A stretch of 64,000 bases of DNA from Zymobacter palmae (GTDB lineage: Bacteria > Pseudomonadota > Gammaproteobacteria > Pseudomonadales > Halomonadaceae). This document shows, one piece after another, positions 45,258-54,415 of this stretch. The translations under genes were made by a program, and so were the position numbers. The stretch is taken from assembly GCF_003610015.1 (NCBI RefSeq), contig NZ_AP018933.1, positions 1,302,001 through 1,366,000 of the forward strand, written 5' to 3'. The notes below the pieces were generated by a model. That model saw only the letters and a program-made list of their open reading frames with translations, was not told where the DNA came from and searched no databases. Numbering within the stretch: position 1 is the first letter of the stretch; every line of letters starts with the position of its first letter.

Positions 45258-46153
45258 AGGCAGAGCTGTGGCAGCAGCAAACGTGGGGTAAGGCGCCTGA
45301 ATACACGTTCGAAGAGGTGATGACTGAATACCTAAAAGCCAAGAAAGGGAGCAAGTCCTTCCATAATATTCAAACCTCTATTGAGATACTGCGCCACTAC
45401 TTCGGCGGGGTGATCATTAACACGGTAAAGAAGGAGTATGTTAGATCCGCAATACAGCGCATGCAGCGCGAGCGTGGTTATACTGCTGCAAGCCTGAGTA
45501 CTCGAATGTCATATTTCAAAGCGGCTATTGCGTACTGCCGCAAGGAATTGGACTGGAATATCAGTGATCCTTCTGAAGGCATCTCGTTGCCTAAGCGTGG
45601 GCAACGCGTACGTTGGCTTACTCGTGAGGAAGCTGATCGGCTAATCAGCGTAGCCAATGGCATGAAGTGCCATGACCTGTTATCCAGCTTCATCGTTTTG
45701 GCGCTCAATACCGGGATGCGGAAAAACGAGATGCTAAAGCTCCAGTGGCGAAGCATTAACTTTGAAGAGCGCATCGTGACCTTGCTGGCTGACGAGAACA
45801 AGAGCGGGCGTACTCGGTCTGTTCCTCTCAACGATGCTGCTATACAGGTGCTGGAGAAGAGAAGGGCGTTTGCTGTTGAGCATGGCCTTAAATTACGCTG
45901 GGTCTTTGCGAAAGAAGATGGTGAACGTTGGGCGTATCCAGATCCCAGTTTTAGAAAGGCATGCAGGTTAGCAGGCATAGAAGACTTCCGTGTGCACGAC
46001 CTTCGCCATACCTGTGCCTCTTGGATGGTAAGCCATGGCGTGCCCCTTGCTGATGTCAAAGAGGTGCTAGGGCACTTTTCTGTTACGATGACGGAAAGGT
46101 ATGCTCACTTGGCGCCTCACCGTGCTATGCAGGCAGTGTCGGTATTGTCTTGA
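45131..46153 (+). CDS. int: Tyrosine integrase
   Basis: A 340-residue site-specific recombinase from the ATG at 45131 (GGGAG upstream). The N-terminal arm-binding domain begins MPYKRKGSPYWWVNLKGPNGQRIRQSTGTANKQEAEAIEGRL. The catalytic domain has Arg in ALNTGMRKNEMLKLQW, the box HDLRHTCASWMVSHGVPLADVKEVLGHF, and the nucleophile Tyr in TMTERYAHL. It carries out integration and excision. It is the last gene of the prophage, so the attachment site should lie just to the right. Confidence 0.95.
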   Translation: MPYKRKGSPYWWVNLKGPNGQRIRQSTGTANKQEAEAIEGRLKAELWQQQTWGKAPEYTFEEVMTEYLKAKKGSKSFHNIQTSIEILRHYFGGVIINTVKKEYVRSAIQRMQRERGYTAASLSTRMSYFKAAIAYCRKELDWNISDPSEGISLPKRGQRVRWLTREEADRLISVANGMKCHDLLSSFIVLALNTGMRKNEMLKLQWRSINFEERIVTLLADENKSGRTRSVPLNDAAIQVLEKRRAFAVEHGLKLRWVFAKEDGERWAYPDPSFRKACRLAGIEDFRVHDLRHTCASWMVSHGVPLADVKEVLGHFSVTMTERYAHLAPHRAMQAVSVLS

Positions 46154-46210
46154 GCACAATTTGGTCACACTAATGAATTGAAAAATAGGCATACTCGCCT
46201 GTAGCCCCGT

Positions 46211-46459
46211 ATGGTCTGGCTTGCAGCTTGTTGCCTTTTTTCATTTCTTATTAGTGTCGACAACCTTGATGGCCATGTTGAGGTGGATCGGGAGGCCTTC
46301 ACGCAAAAGGTAAAAGCACAGGCAGAGCAGTATCGGCAGCAGGGGTTGCCTCCTCGCGCTCAGGTGCTTTTTGATGCGTTTAAAGACTTTTATATCAATG
46401 GGTTAAGTGTTGATGACGTGGCAAAAAAACAACTGCCCATTATCGGCATATTGCGGTGA
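46211..46459 (+). CDS. Small hypothetical protein or gene remnant at the prophage border
   Basis: The frame MVWLAACCLFSFLISVDNLDGHVEVDREAFTQKVKAQAEQYRQQGLPPRAQVLFDAFKDFYINGLSVDDVAKKQLPIIGILR starts with a hydrophobic stretch and continues as a soluble helical domain. No ribosome site is clear. Because it touches the right attachment region, it may be the displaced 3' end of the gene into which the phage integrated, given a new start by phage DNA. The left border needed to test this is outside the window. Confidence 0.45.
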   Translation: MVWLAACCLFSFLISVDNLDGHVEVDREAFTQKVKAQAEQYRQQGLPPRAQVLFDAFKDFYINGLSVDDVAKKQLPIIGILR

Positions 46460-46491
46460 AATGAAGGCGGAAAAGAAGCACAGAAATATTA

Positions 46492-46565
46492 AGAGTGTGT
46501 TTCATAACCCTAATACCTATGTTATTGAAAGAACTTCAAACCACAAAATTGTGGTAGAAACCGTC
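46492..46565. mobile_element. MITE-like element, copy 3 (truncated)
   Basis: The left end AGAGTGTGTTTCATAACCC follows TTA, and 74 bases align to the copies at 60.9 and 62.5 kb (…ACCACAAAATTGTGGTAGAAACCGTC). The rest of the element is missing, so this is a decayed or deleted copy just outside the prophage border. Confidence 0.65.
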
Positions 46566-46639
46566 CTGTCACAAAAAGCTTTGGCAGAGTGGGGCAGTTA
46601 TCTAGGCGTGGGATGCATCATGTCATCCATTACTTAACT

Positions 46640-47158
46640 TTCATGGTTCATGAGCGATAGCAAAATGGTCGTTAGTTGTGCAAGCAAGTCGTTTTGGCCT
46701 TTGCACAGATCATGGCTATTGCGTCTCGGGACCCCAGAAGGCCCGGTGAGTGTTTACAAGGTCAATCTGTTAACTGGGTCTGAGAAGATGTATTGATTAA
46801 TATTACTGAGATAAAAGCGAAAGCATATTCTGCATAAATAGATGGCTAACTTGACATTGTTCTAGTAGTTTTTAATGACGGTGGGTTCGATATGTTGGCG
46901 CTTTGTTTATAGTTATAGATCATCTCAGTAGTTTTTAATTAAATTGTGATTTTTAATATTTTTATAAATTGAACGATTTTTTTAGAGATATAGTCGCTGT
47001 GAAAAATAATAAGCTGTATAAATTCAGAATAATATATGGCTATAAATAATGTTTTTAACACATCTATGGGTAAATGTGGAGCTCTATGTTTTCTATAAAT
47101 ATTGTGTCAATAAAAACGATATTTAAAATAATTTTCCTATGAGAAAGAGAGACTAAAT
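46640..47158. other. AT-rich region without a gene
   Basis: About 520 bases, very AT-rich, with no supported frame on either strand. It probably holds the promoter of the exported protein that follows. Confidence 0.5.
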
Positions 47159-47506
47159 ATGAAGTTATTACTGCTTGGAATAGGCCTTCTATCTTCTGTT
47201 TACGCACCTGCTGTGTGTGCCGAGTGCTTTGGTGAAGGCGAATACCGTGTCTGCTCTGAGAGTGCTATGGATGATGATGGCAATGGTTATGTCCGTTCGT
47301 GGGATGCGGAGGGCAACGAGTATCGTGTGGATGTGAACAGTCGTTCCTTTGGGGGAAATGGCACTGAGACAACGTCTAGCGATAGTGATGGAAACAGCTA
47401 CTCCATTCGCACTTGGATTGACAGTAATGGTGATGCGCACACTCGAGATAGTGAAGGGAACGAATGCATCATCACGCAGGAAGGTCAAGAAATTGGCTGT
47501 GATTAA
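47159..47506 (+). CDS. Small exported repeat protein
   Basis: A 115-residue protein with signal peptide MKLLLLGIGLLSSVYAPAVCAE (cleavage near VCA-EC). The mature part consists of short Gly/Asp/Ser/Thr repeats of the type DxxGNxYxxxxWxDxxGNxY (DDDGNGYVRSWDAEGNEYRVDV, DSDGNSYSIRTWIDSNGDAHTRDSEGNECII), which suggests a small beta-hairpin repeat domain. Cys at the ends could form disulphides. Function not recognised. Confidence 0.8.
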   Translation: MKLLLLGIGLLSSVYAPAVCAECFGEGEYRVCSESAMDDDGNGYVRSWDAEGNEYRVDVNSRSFGGNGTETTSSDSDGNSYSIRTWIDSNGDAHTRDSEGNECIITQEGQEIGCD

Positions 47507-47843
47507 GGGAGCTCCTTATTCATTAAGTGTTTAAAAAGATAAATATCATAGTTATCAACTATATAGTTGGACTTACTCGAGTTTGAGACTTCAGGTTTTA
47601 TGAAATGCCTGACGATAACTATCCGCCATTGGCTATTGTGGGGTAGGCATTCTTGCATGGCCGTGGCACTATGGTTGCGTATCAAAGGGATGTTATGCGC
47701 TAGGGTGCTCACCATATTAAAAACATGTACAGTGTCTATGGCGCAAATAAAAATTTAAATAGCGATATCCGTTGTAAGCATTGCGTTATCTTGTGAGGAA
47801 GGGGAAATATTACGTCATCCTATACCTTACCGAGCGCCACTCA

Positions 47844-48893
47844 ATGAAAGTGATCAAGAAGCTAAAAGAAAAATTAGAAATAAAGCGGTACGATTTTAAG
47901 CCTGAGATAGCTGACGGGCCTATTGAAAACATCGAAAACGCCGTGTTTTACTGTGTCGACGGCATTGGCGATATTATGGTCGCTTCGCCTATCATCCGGG
48001 CTATTCTGGAAAAGTGTACTGGAAGCGCCTACTTCATCTGTAGCCCCACTAGCCGGCTGTATATCGAGCTGCTTGATAAGCAGTACTCGAACGTTGTTAT
48101 CGTACCTGTTGGCAAGAAGAAAGCGCTTACCGAAAGCAGCATTGCACACACGGCGGCGAACATAAGAAAGCAAGGCAAAATTGATGTTATCGTCAACGGC
48201 CTGGGGCGAGTGTCTCCGCGCTTCGCACAGCTTGCCTGCCTACTCAAACCTCGGGCTGTGCTATCCGCAATGGAAAGCGCTAAACGCACCAGCCGGCCTA
48301 AAATGGTGCATAAATCTGTTCATTACGCCAATCTTCTATATCGGCGTGGTGTTTCGATTGTCGATTGCTGGGGCATCGTCGCCCAGATGATAGGCTGCGA
48401 CTATAATCGTTCCTTGCTGTTTCCGGTTGCAGACATTACTCCTGAGCGTACTCCTTATATTGCGGTTTCTCTGCTAGGTGCCTCTTGGGGTCCTATTTCA
48501 GAAAAAAATGCTCTTCATATCTGTCAGGCGATTTCACGGCATTATAATAATGATATTTGTTTGATAGTCTCTCCTGGCATCGAACCCATGTGTCTGTCCA
48601 TTGCATCAACATTGGAAAATGTTTTTGTTTCCCCGATTCCGCCAACCTTAGAGTTATCGGGAGCCTATATAAAGCAGGCTCAAGCGTTGGTCGCTGTCTG
48701 TTCTGCTCCTGTCCATATCGCAGGTGCTTTTGATACTCCTGTCTTGGTAATCAGAGGGGTTGAAAGAAGTGCATGGCGTCCGGTAGTGGGCTGTGCAATG
48801 GAATATATAACCAACGATAAAAATATTAATGGTATAGATAATGATAAATTTGAAGCTTGCTTTGCTGAATTCATTAATAAAGTTGGCTTATGA
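47844..48893 (+). CDS. GT9-type glycosyltransferase (heptosyltransferase-like)
   Basis: A 349-residue protein. The N-terminal Rossmann domain starts NAVFYCVDGIGDIMVASPIIRAILEKC, which is the GDxxxxxPxxxAL motif of GT9 enzymes. The C-terminal domain has PYIAVSLLGASWGPISEKNALHICQAISRHY and SGAYIKQAQALVAVCSAPVHIAGAFDTPVLVIRG, the site for the nucleotide-sugar donor. It would add a sugar to LPS core or another surface glycan. The start is uncertain; TTG or GTG codons lie up to 63 bases upstream. Confidence 0.8.
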   Translation: MKVIKKLKEKLEIKRYDFKPEIADGPIENIENAVFYCVDGIGDIMVASPIIRAILEKCTGSAYFICSPTSRLYIELLDKQYSNVVIVPVGKKKALTESSIAHTAANIRKQGKIDVIVNGLGRVSPRFAQLACLLKPRAVLSAMESAKRTSRPKMVHKSVHYANLLYRRGVSIVDCWGIVAQMIGCDYNRSLLFPVADITPERTPYIAVSLLGASWGPISEKNALHICQAISRHYNNDICLIVSPGIEPMCLSIASTLENVFVSPIPPTLELSGAYIKQAQALVAVCSAPVHIAGAFDTPVLVIRGVERSAWRPVVGCAMEYITNDKNINGIDNDKFEACFAEFINKVGL

Positions 48894-48994
48894 GCATAAG
48901 TCGGCCTTGCCTTTGGGCTATGGTAGACAAGGCCAACGCTGATACGTCCAATGATATTTCAGCGGGTGCGTGAATTATGATTGAACCTACTTTA

Positions 48995-49918
48995 CTAATA
49001 GAAAATCGAGCACAGTTCTGCTGTATATCTTATGCCGTATACATTGTCGATGGCGGTCTTTCCCCAGGGGGGCAGGGTGAACTGGCCATTTGGGCCGGAA
49101 GACAGATCCAGTACGGTATCTGACCCATCGTTGCCATACCATGACCAAGCGATCCAGCCGACGGCTGTTTCTTCTGCATAGCGCATCAGCATGCCAATAT
49201 CGACGGGGTGGCTTTCCGGCACACGATCCCCGAACTCGCCGATGATCAATGGCAGATTGAGTGCCAGTATCTCGTCGATATTGCGTTTGATCGTGGCGGT
49301 ATCGGCGGCGGCGTATTCATACATATGCAGTGAGAAGGCCAGTCGTCCCGCACGGTCGCTTTTAAGCAGCGCTTGGCCATAGTCGATGATGGACTGTGGG
49401 TATTGGCCATATCCAGCACCATCAATTACCAGTAGATGCTCAAAACCCGCTTCGCGCAGTGCCGTGATGGCGAATTCATAGCCAATCGACCAAGCGTAGG
49501 ATGACCATGAGCCAAACCACTCATTGGCGATATTGATGATGACCCGATCTTCCTTGCCGATAAGCACGGCGCTCAGCTCGATCCAGTAGGATATGGCGTG
49601 TTGTAATGCTTGCAGATTGTCGCTGCCTGTGGCGTCGTGCACTTCTAGCATGGCGATTAGTTGGTGCCGTTCGCACAGCGAGAGGATGTTGCGAACGGAT
49701 TCGACGTCGTCTTTTTCCCACTGAGTGCCGTTCGATAGCACGATGCGTACCAGGTTGGCACCTGTCGCCGCAATGGATTTTAGCGCTGCCTCAATATCGG
49801 CTTTGTACCACGTATGGGCATGATTGATGCCTCGGATGAGAAAGGACTGACCATTGGCATCAATGATCCGGGTGTCGGAAATTGTGAATCCGGCGGTTGT
49901 CACTGTATTGGTGATCAC
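48995..49918 (-). CDS. GH5 family glycoside hydrolase (mannanase-like)
   Basis: A 307-residue (beta/alpha)8 enzyme from a GTG with AAGGAG upstream. The family signs are FLIRGINHAHTWYKADIEAALKSIAATGANLVRIVLSNG, the acid/base Glu in VIINIANEWFGSW and the nucleophile Glu in LPLIIGEFGD, with WIAWSWYGN near the end. The RGxNHAHxWY pattern points to the bacterial beta-mannanase branch (GH5_8). There is no signal peptide, so the protein is cytoplasmic or exported by another route. The single copy stands alone. Confidence 0.88.
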   Translation of the reverse strand: MITNTVTTAGFTISDTRIIDANGQSFLIRGINHAHTWYKADIEAALKSIAATGANLVRIVLSNGTQWEKDDVESVRNILSLCERHQLIAMLEVHDATGSDNLQALQHAISYWIELSAVLIGKEDRVIINIANEWFGSWSSYAWSIGYEFAITALREAGFEHLLVIDGAGYGQYPQSIIDYGQALLKSDRAGRLAFSLHMYEYAAADTATIKRNIDEILALNLPLIIGEFGDRVPESHPVDIGMLMRYAEETAVGWIAWSWYGNDGSDTVLDLSSGPNGQFTLPPWGKTAIDNVYGIRYTAELCSIFY

Positions 49919-50570
49919 TATTGCTAGCTCCTTATAAAAAGCGTATCTCTTGTTTTTATACGGCTCTTTATGGCTATGTTATGCATCTAATTATAATGGT
50001 TATAGAAGTGCCTAGGGCACGCTTTATATATAACGACCATTGCCTGCTTTTTGAAGGGGGGTAGGTGGTGGAATTCATAATCACATTATGACAATGAAAT
50101 TATTAAGAAATACATAAAAGTATCAAGATTTTTTATAGCCAGTTTTCTTGCTGAATGGTAATTTCAATTAGAGACGGTTTCATAATCTTAAAGATTACTT
50201 TTGTCCTTTCTAAAATAGACGGTTTCTAGCGCAGTTTTGTGGCTTGACGTCTCTTCAATGATATGAGACTTGGGGTTATGAAATACACTTTTAATGAGTG
50301 CTATTTTATAATGCTTCTATAAAGATAAGAAATAATTAATTATTAGTCATAATTTTGAATGGCAATGTTTTGAAATATTTGATGCAATGGGTTCTGTTAT
50401 AAATATCAGTCATCGTGACGTGTTCATGTCATAATACCAACGGGTGATTTTAAGCATATGTGAAGAAAAAGAAGCGCCATGCGTGTTCTCGATCGCTCAG
50501 TAGAGGCAAGCACGCCAACGCCTGCTGATAAAAAAGTGTGGCGTGCCTGTGGGATGGCATTACGATGCTG
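49919..50570. other. AT-rich intergenic region
   Basis: About 650 bases with a MITE copy inside (separate entry) and no supported gene. The frame that runs into the tandem repeat from about 50479 is judged spurious. Confidence 0.5.
50171..50290 (-). mobile_element. MITE-like element, copy 4
   Basis: About 120 bases between TTA repeats. The left end GAGACGGTTTCATAATC and right end GGTTATGAAATACACTT are imperfect inverted repeats. The interior (TTCTAAAATAGACGGTTTCTAGCGCAGTTTTGTGGCTTGACGTC, read in short pieces) is the reverse complement of the 60.9 and 62.5 kb copies. Confidence 0.75.
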
Positions 50571-50723
<153 letters not shown>

Positions 50724-50733
50724 TGTTCGTTGT

Positions 50734-52254
50734 TTAGTGAGCGGCGATATAGTCGTGCCACTTCTGGGGCCCGAGGGCGTGAATGCTGTGCCCTTGCGTA
50801 TCAACGGCCACAGTGACGGGCATGTCTTTGACCGTAAATTCGTAGATGGCTTCCATTCCTAGATCTTCAAAGGCTACGACTCGGGCAGCCGTGATCGCTT
50901 GCGCAACAAGATAGGCGGCACCGCCGACGGCCATGAGGTAGACCGCTTGGTTGTCCTTGATGGCCTGAATCGCGTTTTTGCCACGTTCAGCTTTGCCGAT
51001 CATGCCCCTGAGGCCGGCCTGTTCGAGCAGGGGGCGTGTGAATCTGTCCATGCGGGTAGCCGTAGTCGGTCCTGCAGGGCCGACCACTTCATCTCTAACG
51101 GGATCAACGGGGCCGACGTAGTAGATAAACCTATCGTGTAGATCAATGGGGAGGGGGGCTCCCTGTTCGAGCAGGTCGACCAGACGCTTGTGTGCGGCAT
51201 CGCGGCCCGTCAGCAGATGGCCCGATATCAGTAAGGTCTGTCCCGGCTGCCAGTGGGCGATATCGTCGGCAGTGACGGTATCAAGATCGACATGAAGCGT
51301 GTCATCGCTGGCTGTTCGCGCTATCTCTGGCCAGTCTTCTAGTGATGGAACGGGAAGCTGGGCAGGACCCGTGCCGTCCAGCGTGATGTCGATATGGCGT
51401 GTTGCGGCGCAGTTGGGGATGAGAGCCACTGGCTTGTTGGCTGCATGAGTTGGGGCTGAGCGCACCTTGACGTCCAATACGGTGGTTAGGCCACCTAGGC
51501 CTTGAGCACCGATGCCACTCTGATTGGCTCGTGTGAATAGCTCTAGGCGCAGCCTGTCTTCGTGACTCAGGCTATCGGGAACGTGCCTAGCACGTTCTTC
51601 CAATGTCTGAATATCAACGGGGGCCATTAATGACTGCTTGGCCATCAGCATGGCCTGCTCTGCTGTTCCACCGATGCCGATACCCAACATGCCTGGGGGG
51701 CACCAGCCCGCGCCCATGCCGGGAAGCTGAGCCATGACCCAGTCGGCAACGTTATCGGCCGGGTTGAGCATAGCAAAGCGCGCCTTGGCCTCACTGCCAC
51801 CGCCCTTGGCGGCCAGCTGTAGAGTAATGGTGTCGCCGGGCACCAAGCGATGATGAATTACTGCCGGTGTGTTGTCACGTGTATTGCGGCGGGCGCCATC
51901 GGGGTCTTCAAGGATGGATGCGCGCAGTACGTTGTCAGGATAGGTATAGGCGCGGCGGACGCCTTCGTTGATCAGATCATCAATAGCCGTGTCAGTGTCG
52001 AAACGCACATTCATCCCGATCGTGATGAACACTGTAACGATGCCAGTGTCCTGGCACAGAGGGCGTTTGCCGATCGCGCACAGACGAGAATTGATCAGTA
52101 TCTGAGCCATCGCGTCTTTGGCCGCGGGGTTCTGCTCGCGTTGCCAAGCCGCGTACATTGCGTCGATAAAGTCCTTGGGGTGATAGTAGGAAATGAACTG
52201 CAGTGCGTTCGCGACGCTATCGATCAGGTCGGCGGCGCGTATTGTCGTTGTCAT
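50734..52254 (-). CDS. fumA: Fumarate hydratase class I
   Basis: A 506-residue iron-sulfur enzyme of the citric acid cycle that converts fumarate to malate. Cluster-binding cysteines are expected in RPLCQDTGIVTVFI, GAGWCPPGMLGIGIGG and ALIPNCAATRHI. The C-terminal beta domain has LISGHLLTGRDAAHKRLVDLLEQG and YYVGPVDPVRDEVVGPAGPTTATRMDRFTRPLLEQAGLRGMIGKAERG, the signature of the class. The start at 52254 is chosen because homologues begin about there; an upstream extension has no support. The heptanucleotide array lies just behind the stop. Confidence 0.93.
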   Translation of the reverse strand: MTTTIRAADLIDSVANALQFISYYHPKDFIDAMYAAWQREQNPAAKDAMAQILINSRLCAIGKRPLCQDTGIVTVFITIGMNVRFDTDTAIDDLINEGVRRAYTYPDNVLRASILEDPDGARRNTRDNTPAVIHHRLVPGDTITLQLAAKGGGSEAKARFAMLNPADNVADWVMAQLPGMGAGWCPPGMLGIGIGGTAEQAMLMAKQSLMAPVDIQTLEERARHVPDSLSHEDRLRLELFTRANQSGIGAQGLGGLTTVLDVKVRSAPTHAANKPVALIPNCAATRHIDITLDGTGPAQLPVPSLEDWPEIARTASDDTLHVDLDTVTADDIAHWQPGQTLLISGHLLTGRDAAHKRLVDLLEQGAPLPIDLHDRFIYYVGPVDPVRDEVVGPAGPTTATRMDRFTRPLLEQAGLRGMIGKAERGKNAIQAIKDNQAVYLMAVGGAAYLVAQAITAARVVAFEDLGMEAIYEFTVKDMPVTVAVDTQGHSIHALGPQKWHDYIAAH

Positions 52255-52497
52255 GCAGTGCTTGCTCCTCGCGATAAGGGGGGGGCCCGTGTTTATAGGC
52301 ACGGTGCCTTTGTCCTGCCGGTATACGACGTAGGTATAGACGACGATAACAAAAGACACCGGGTCTTATCACGCATTGCCGTGATTTGAAGCGGGCTGTG
52401 ATGAAAGGAGTGAACTGCAATGCTGAATGCGCAGGATGATCTGTACGCTGGAAGGCCGGCAACGCGACGCTTCCAGCGTGCATAACCGGGTTGCTGG

Positions 52498-53121
52498 CTA
52501 GCGCCGTCCGAATGCCAGATGAGCAGCAAAGAAGAGGAACAGACCTCCCGTGACGCGATCTAGCCATTTGATGACGTTGGCACGACGCAGTAGCTGTGTC
52601 AGGGGACGAGTGGCGTGGATCAGCAGCATGAACCACGTCAGGTTGATGCCAATGTGCAGCATCACCAAGATGAGTGTCCAGCCAACAAATGAATGCTGTG
52701 CGGGGATGAACTGCGGCAGAAACGAGACGTAGAAAATGCCCACTTTGGGGTTGAGGACATTGCTCAATAAGCCTTTCATTCCCCAGCCAATGTGCGAGCT
52801 CTTGAGGGTGTCGTCGCTGGCGTTGGATGCAAAGTGAGTGCGTGGACGCAGCAGCATATGCAGGCCGAGCCAGCAGAGGTAGGCGGCGCCACACAGCTTG
52901 AACAGGGTGAATAGGGTGGTTGAGACCGCCAGTAGTGCGCCAAGCCCTAGTGCAATGACGGCTCCCCATACTAAGCATCCTGCATTGATGCCCAGCGCAG
53001 CCCGCATTGCTTGCTGTCGTCCTTCTGCGGCAGCCGTTCTCAATACCAATGCTGTATCTAGTCCGGGCGTGAGGGTAAGCAGTGTTGCTGCCAGCATGAA
53101 TGCGATCAGGTTGTGAACCAT
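52498..53121 (-). CDS. LysE/RhtB-family amino acid exporter
   Basis: A 207-residue inner-membrane protein with six hydrophobic segments, AAGGAG before the ATG. The family signature is MVHNLIAFMLAATLLTLTPGLDTALVLRTAAAEGRQQAMRAALGINAGCLVWGAVIALGLGAL, with TPGLDTAL in place of TPGPxxxx. The loop KGLLSNVLNPKVGIFYVSFLPQF is also conserved. It exports amino acids such as threonine or homoserine. The intergenic space to fumarase (52255-52497) shows no gene. Confidence 0.9.
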   Translation of the reverse strand: MVHNLIAFMLAATLLTLTPGLDTALVLRTAAAEGRQQAMRAALGINAGCLVWGAVIALGLGALLAVSTTLFTLFKLCGAAYLCWLGLHMLLRPRTHFASNASDDTLKSSHIGWGMKGLLSNVLNPKVGIFYVSFLPQFIPAQHSFVGWTLILVMLHIGINLTWFMLLIHATRPLTQLLRRANVIKWLDRVTGGLFLFFAAHLAFGRR

Positions 53122-53225
53122 GGCAAGGCTCCTTGGCACAGAGGGGGCGTCGACGGTCGCTCCCGGGGCAGATGAGCACGGAGGCGCTGCGCTGTCGCGT
53201 GAATGTTTACGGGAGCAGATGCAAG

Positions 53226-53251
53226 AAAGGTGCCGTGAAGGCACCTTTCTC
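53226..53251 (-). terminator. Terminator of the glycan operon
   Basis: The stem AGAAAGGTGCC/GGCACCTTTCT with a five-base loop lies behind the membrane protein gene of the RNase II operon. Confidence 0.7.
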
Positions 53252-53298
53252 TTAGCGTGATGTGAACACTATCCGCCGGCCTTTCGCCAGCGCAACGA

Positions 53299-54330
53299 TC
53301 ACGACTTGTGTTCGTGCTTGAGCGCTTCTACATCCTTCTTGCGCATTTTGAACAGCGTGTACAGAAGCGGTCGACCTGCCAACAGTAGAAAGGCGGGAAT
53401 GCCCGCAATCAGGTAGAAATGGTAGGTCACCAGACGCCAGATCAGGATGGCGGCCGCGGCCGTGTCGTGGCCTACGATGCGGTCCAGCATGAACATGGAG
53501 GTGAACTCGGCACCACCTGCACCACCCGGGAGCAGCGTGACCTGTCCTGCTGCCATCGACACCATCTGTACCAGATAGGTGTAACCCCAGTTGACCTGAT
53601 GCCCCAGCCCGTACAGCGCTAGGTAGAGCACGGTGTAGCGTACTAACCAGTGCAGCACGCCGAACAGGAATGCCTGCAACAGTAGATGGCGCGGCATCTT
53701 TAAGGTGGTGCGCAATGCGTTGCGGAACACCAGAATCCGACGCATCCAGCTGCGGCGGCGCGGACCGCTGACGTGGCACAGTTTCAGAAAACCGGCGATA
53801 TGGCGCAGCATGCGCTCATGGTGGCGGCCCGCATAGATCAGAGCGCTCAGCGCCGCGGCCATCAGGATCAATGGTACGGCCAGCACCTTCATCGACGGCA
53901 GCTGTATTGATGTCATGATGACGTACAGGCCGACCAGCAGCATCGACACGAAGAAGAACACCATGTCGATCATCTGATCGACGGCAAAGACGGCGGTGGT
54001 TTCGGCGGGGCGCAGCCCTCGCTGCTTCATGATCGCGATCAGCGTGAGGTAGCCGCCAGCCCCTCCTGGGGTGGCGCAGATCGCGAACTCTACGGCCATG
54101 ATGACGCCCATCGACTGCAGACGGGTCAGGTGGCCTGAGCGGCCTGCCAGCAGTACGCGTAACTTGGCGGCGTTAAGGTACCAGCAGACAAAAATCATGC
54201 CGATCATCACGACCAGCAGGTGTAACGGGAATTGATGCAACAGGGGCAGCATACCGCGGCCTCCCCATATCACCGGGATCGCGATGATCGCGATCAGGCC
54301 GATGATCAGCATGCCCAGCGTGCGGAACAT
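53299..54330 (-). CDS. LPG synthase TM / flippase-like membrane protein
   Basis: A 343-residue integral membrane protein with about eight segments from the ATG at 54330 (GGAG five bases upstream). The family marks are FAICATPGGAGGYLTLIAIMKQRGL, FAVDQMIDMVFFFVSMLLVG and SMAAGQVTLLPGGAGGAEFTSMFML, the repeated PGGAGG loops typical of the lysylphosphatidylglycerol synthase TM / UPF0104 family. These proteins move or present lipid-linked intermediates. It follows a glycosyltransferase and a deacetylase, so a lipid-linked glycan substrate is likely. Confidence 0.85.
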   Translation of the reverse strand: MFRTLGMLIIGLIAIIAIPVIWGGRGMLPLLHQFPLHLLVVMIGMIFVCWYLNAAKLRVLLAGRSGHLTRLQSMGVIMAVEFAICATPGGAGGYLTLIAIMKQRGLRPAETTAVFAVDQMIDMVFFFVSMLLVGLYVIMTSIQLPSMKVLAVPLILMAAALSALIYAGRHHERMLRHIAGFLKLCHVSGPRRRSWMRRILVFRNALRTTLKMPRHLLLQAFLFGVLHWLVRYTVLYLALYGLGHQVNWGYTYLVQMVSMAAGQVTLLPGGAGGAEFTSMFMLDRIVGHDTAAAAILIWRLVTYHFYLIAGIPAFLLLAGRPLLYTLFKMRKKDVEALKHEHKS

Positions 54331-54415
54331 GGCGTCTCCATCATGGACGTGGTCATGGAAGAAGGGCATCTGCGATGAACGATCGCACATGGCAAAGGCA
54401 GATACCCTCGGACGA

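Noticed and set aside
46154-46210. tRNA or tRNA 3' end as attachment site
   Set aside because: No cloverleaf or TpsiC arm could be drawn in the bases after the integrase.
52217-53179. 320-codon open frame overlapping fumarase and the LysE-family gene in another frame
   Set aside because: Crosses two real genes and an intergenic gap; composition is that of a shifted frame with excess His, Arg and Ser.
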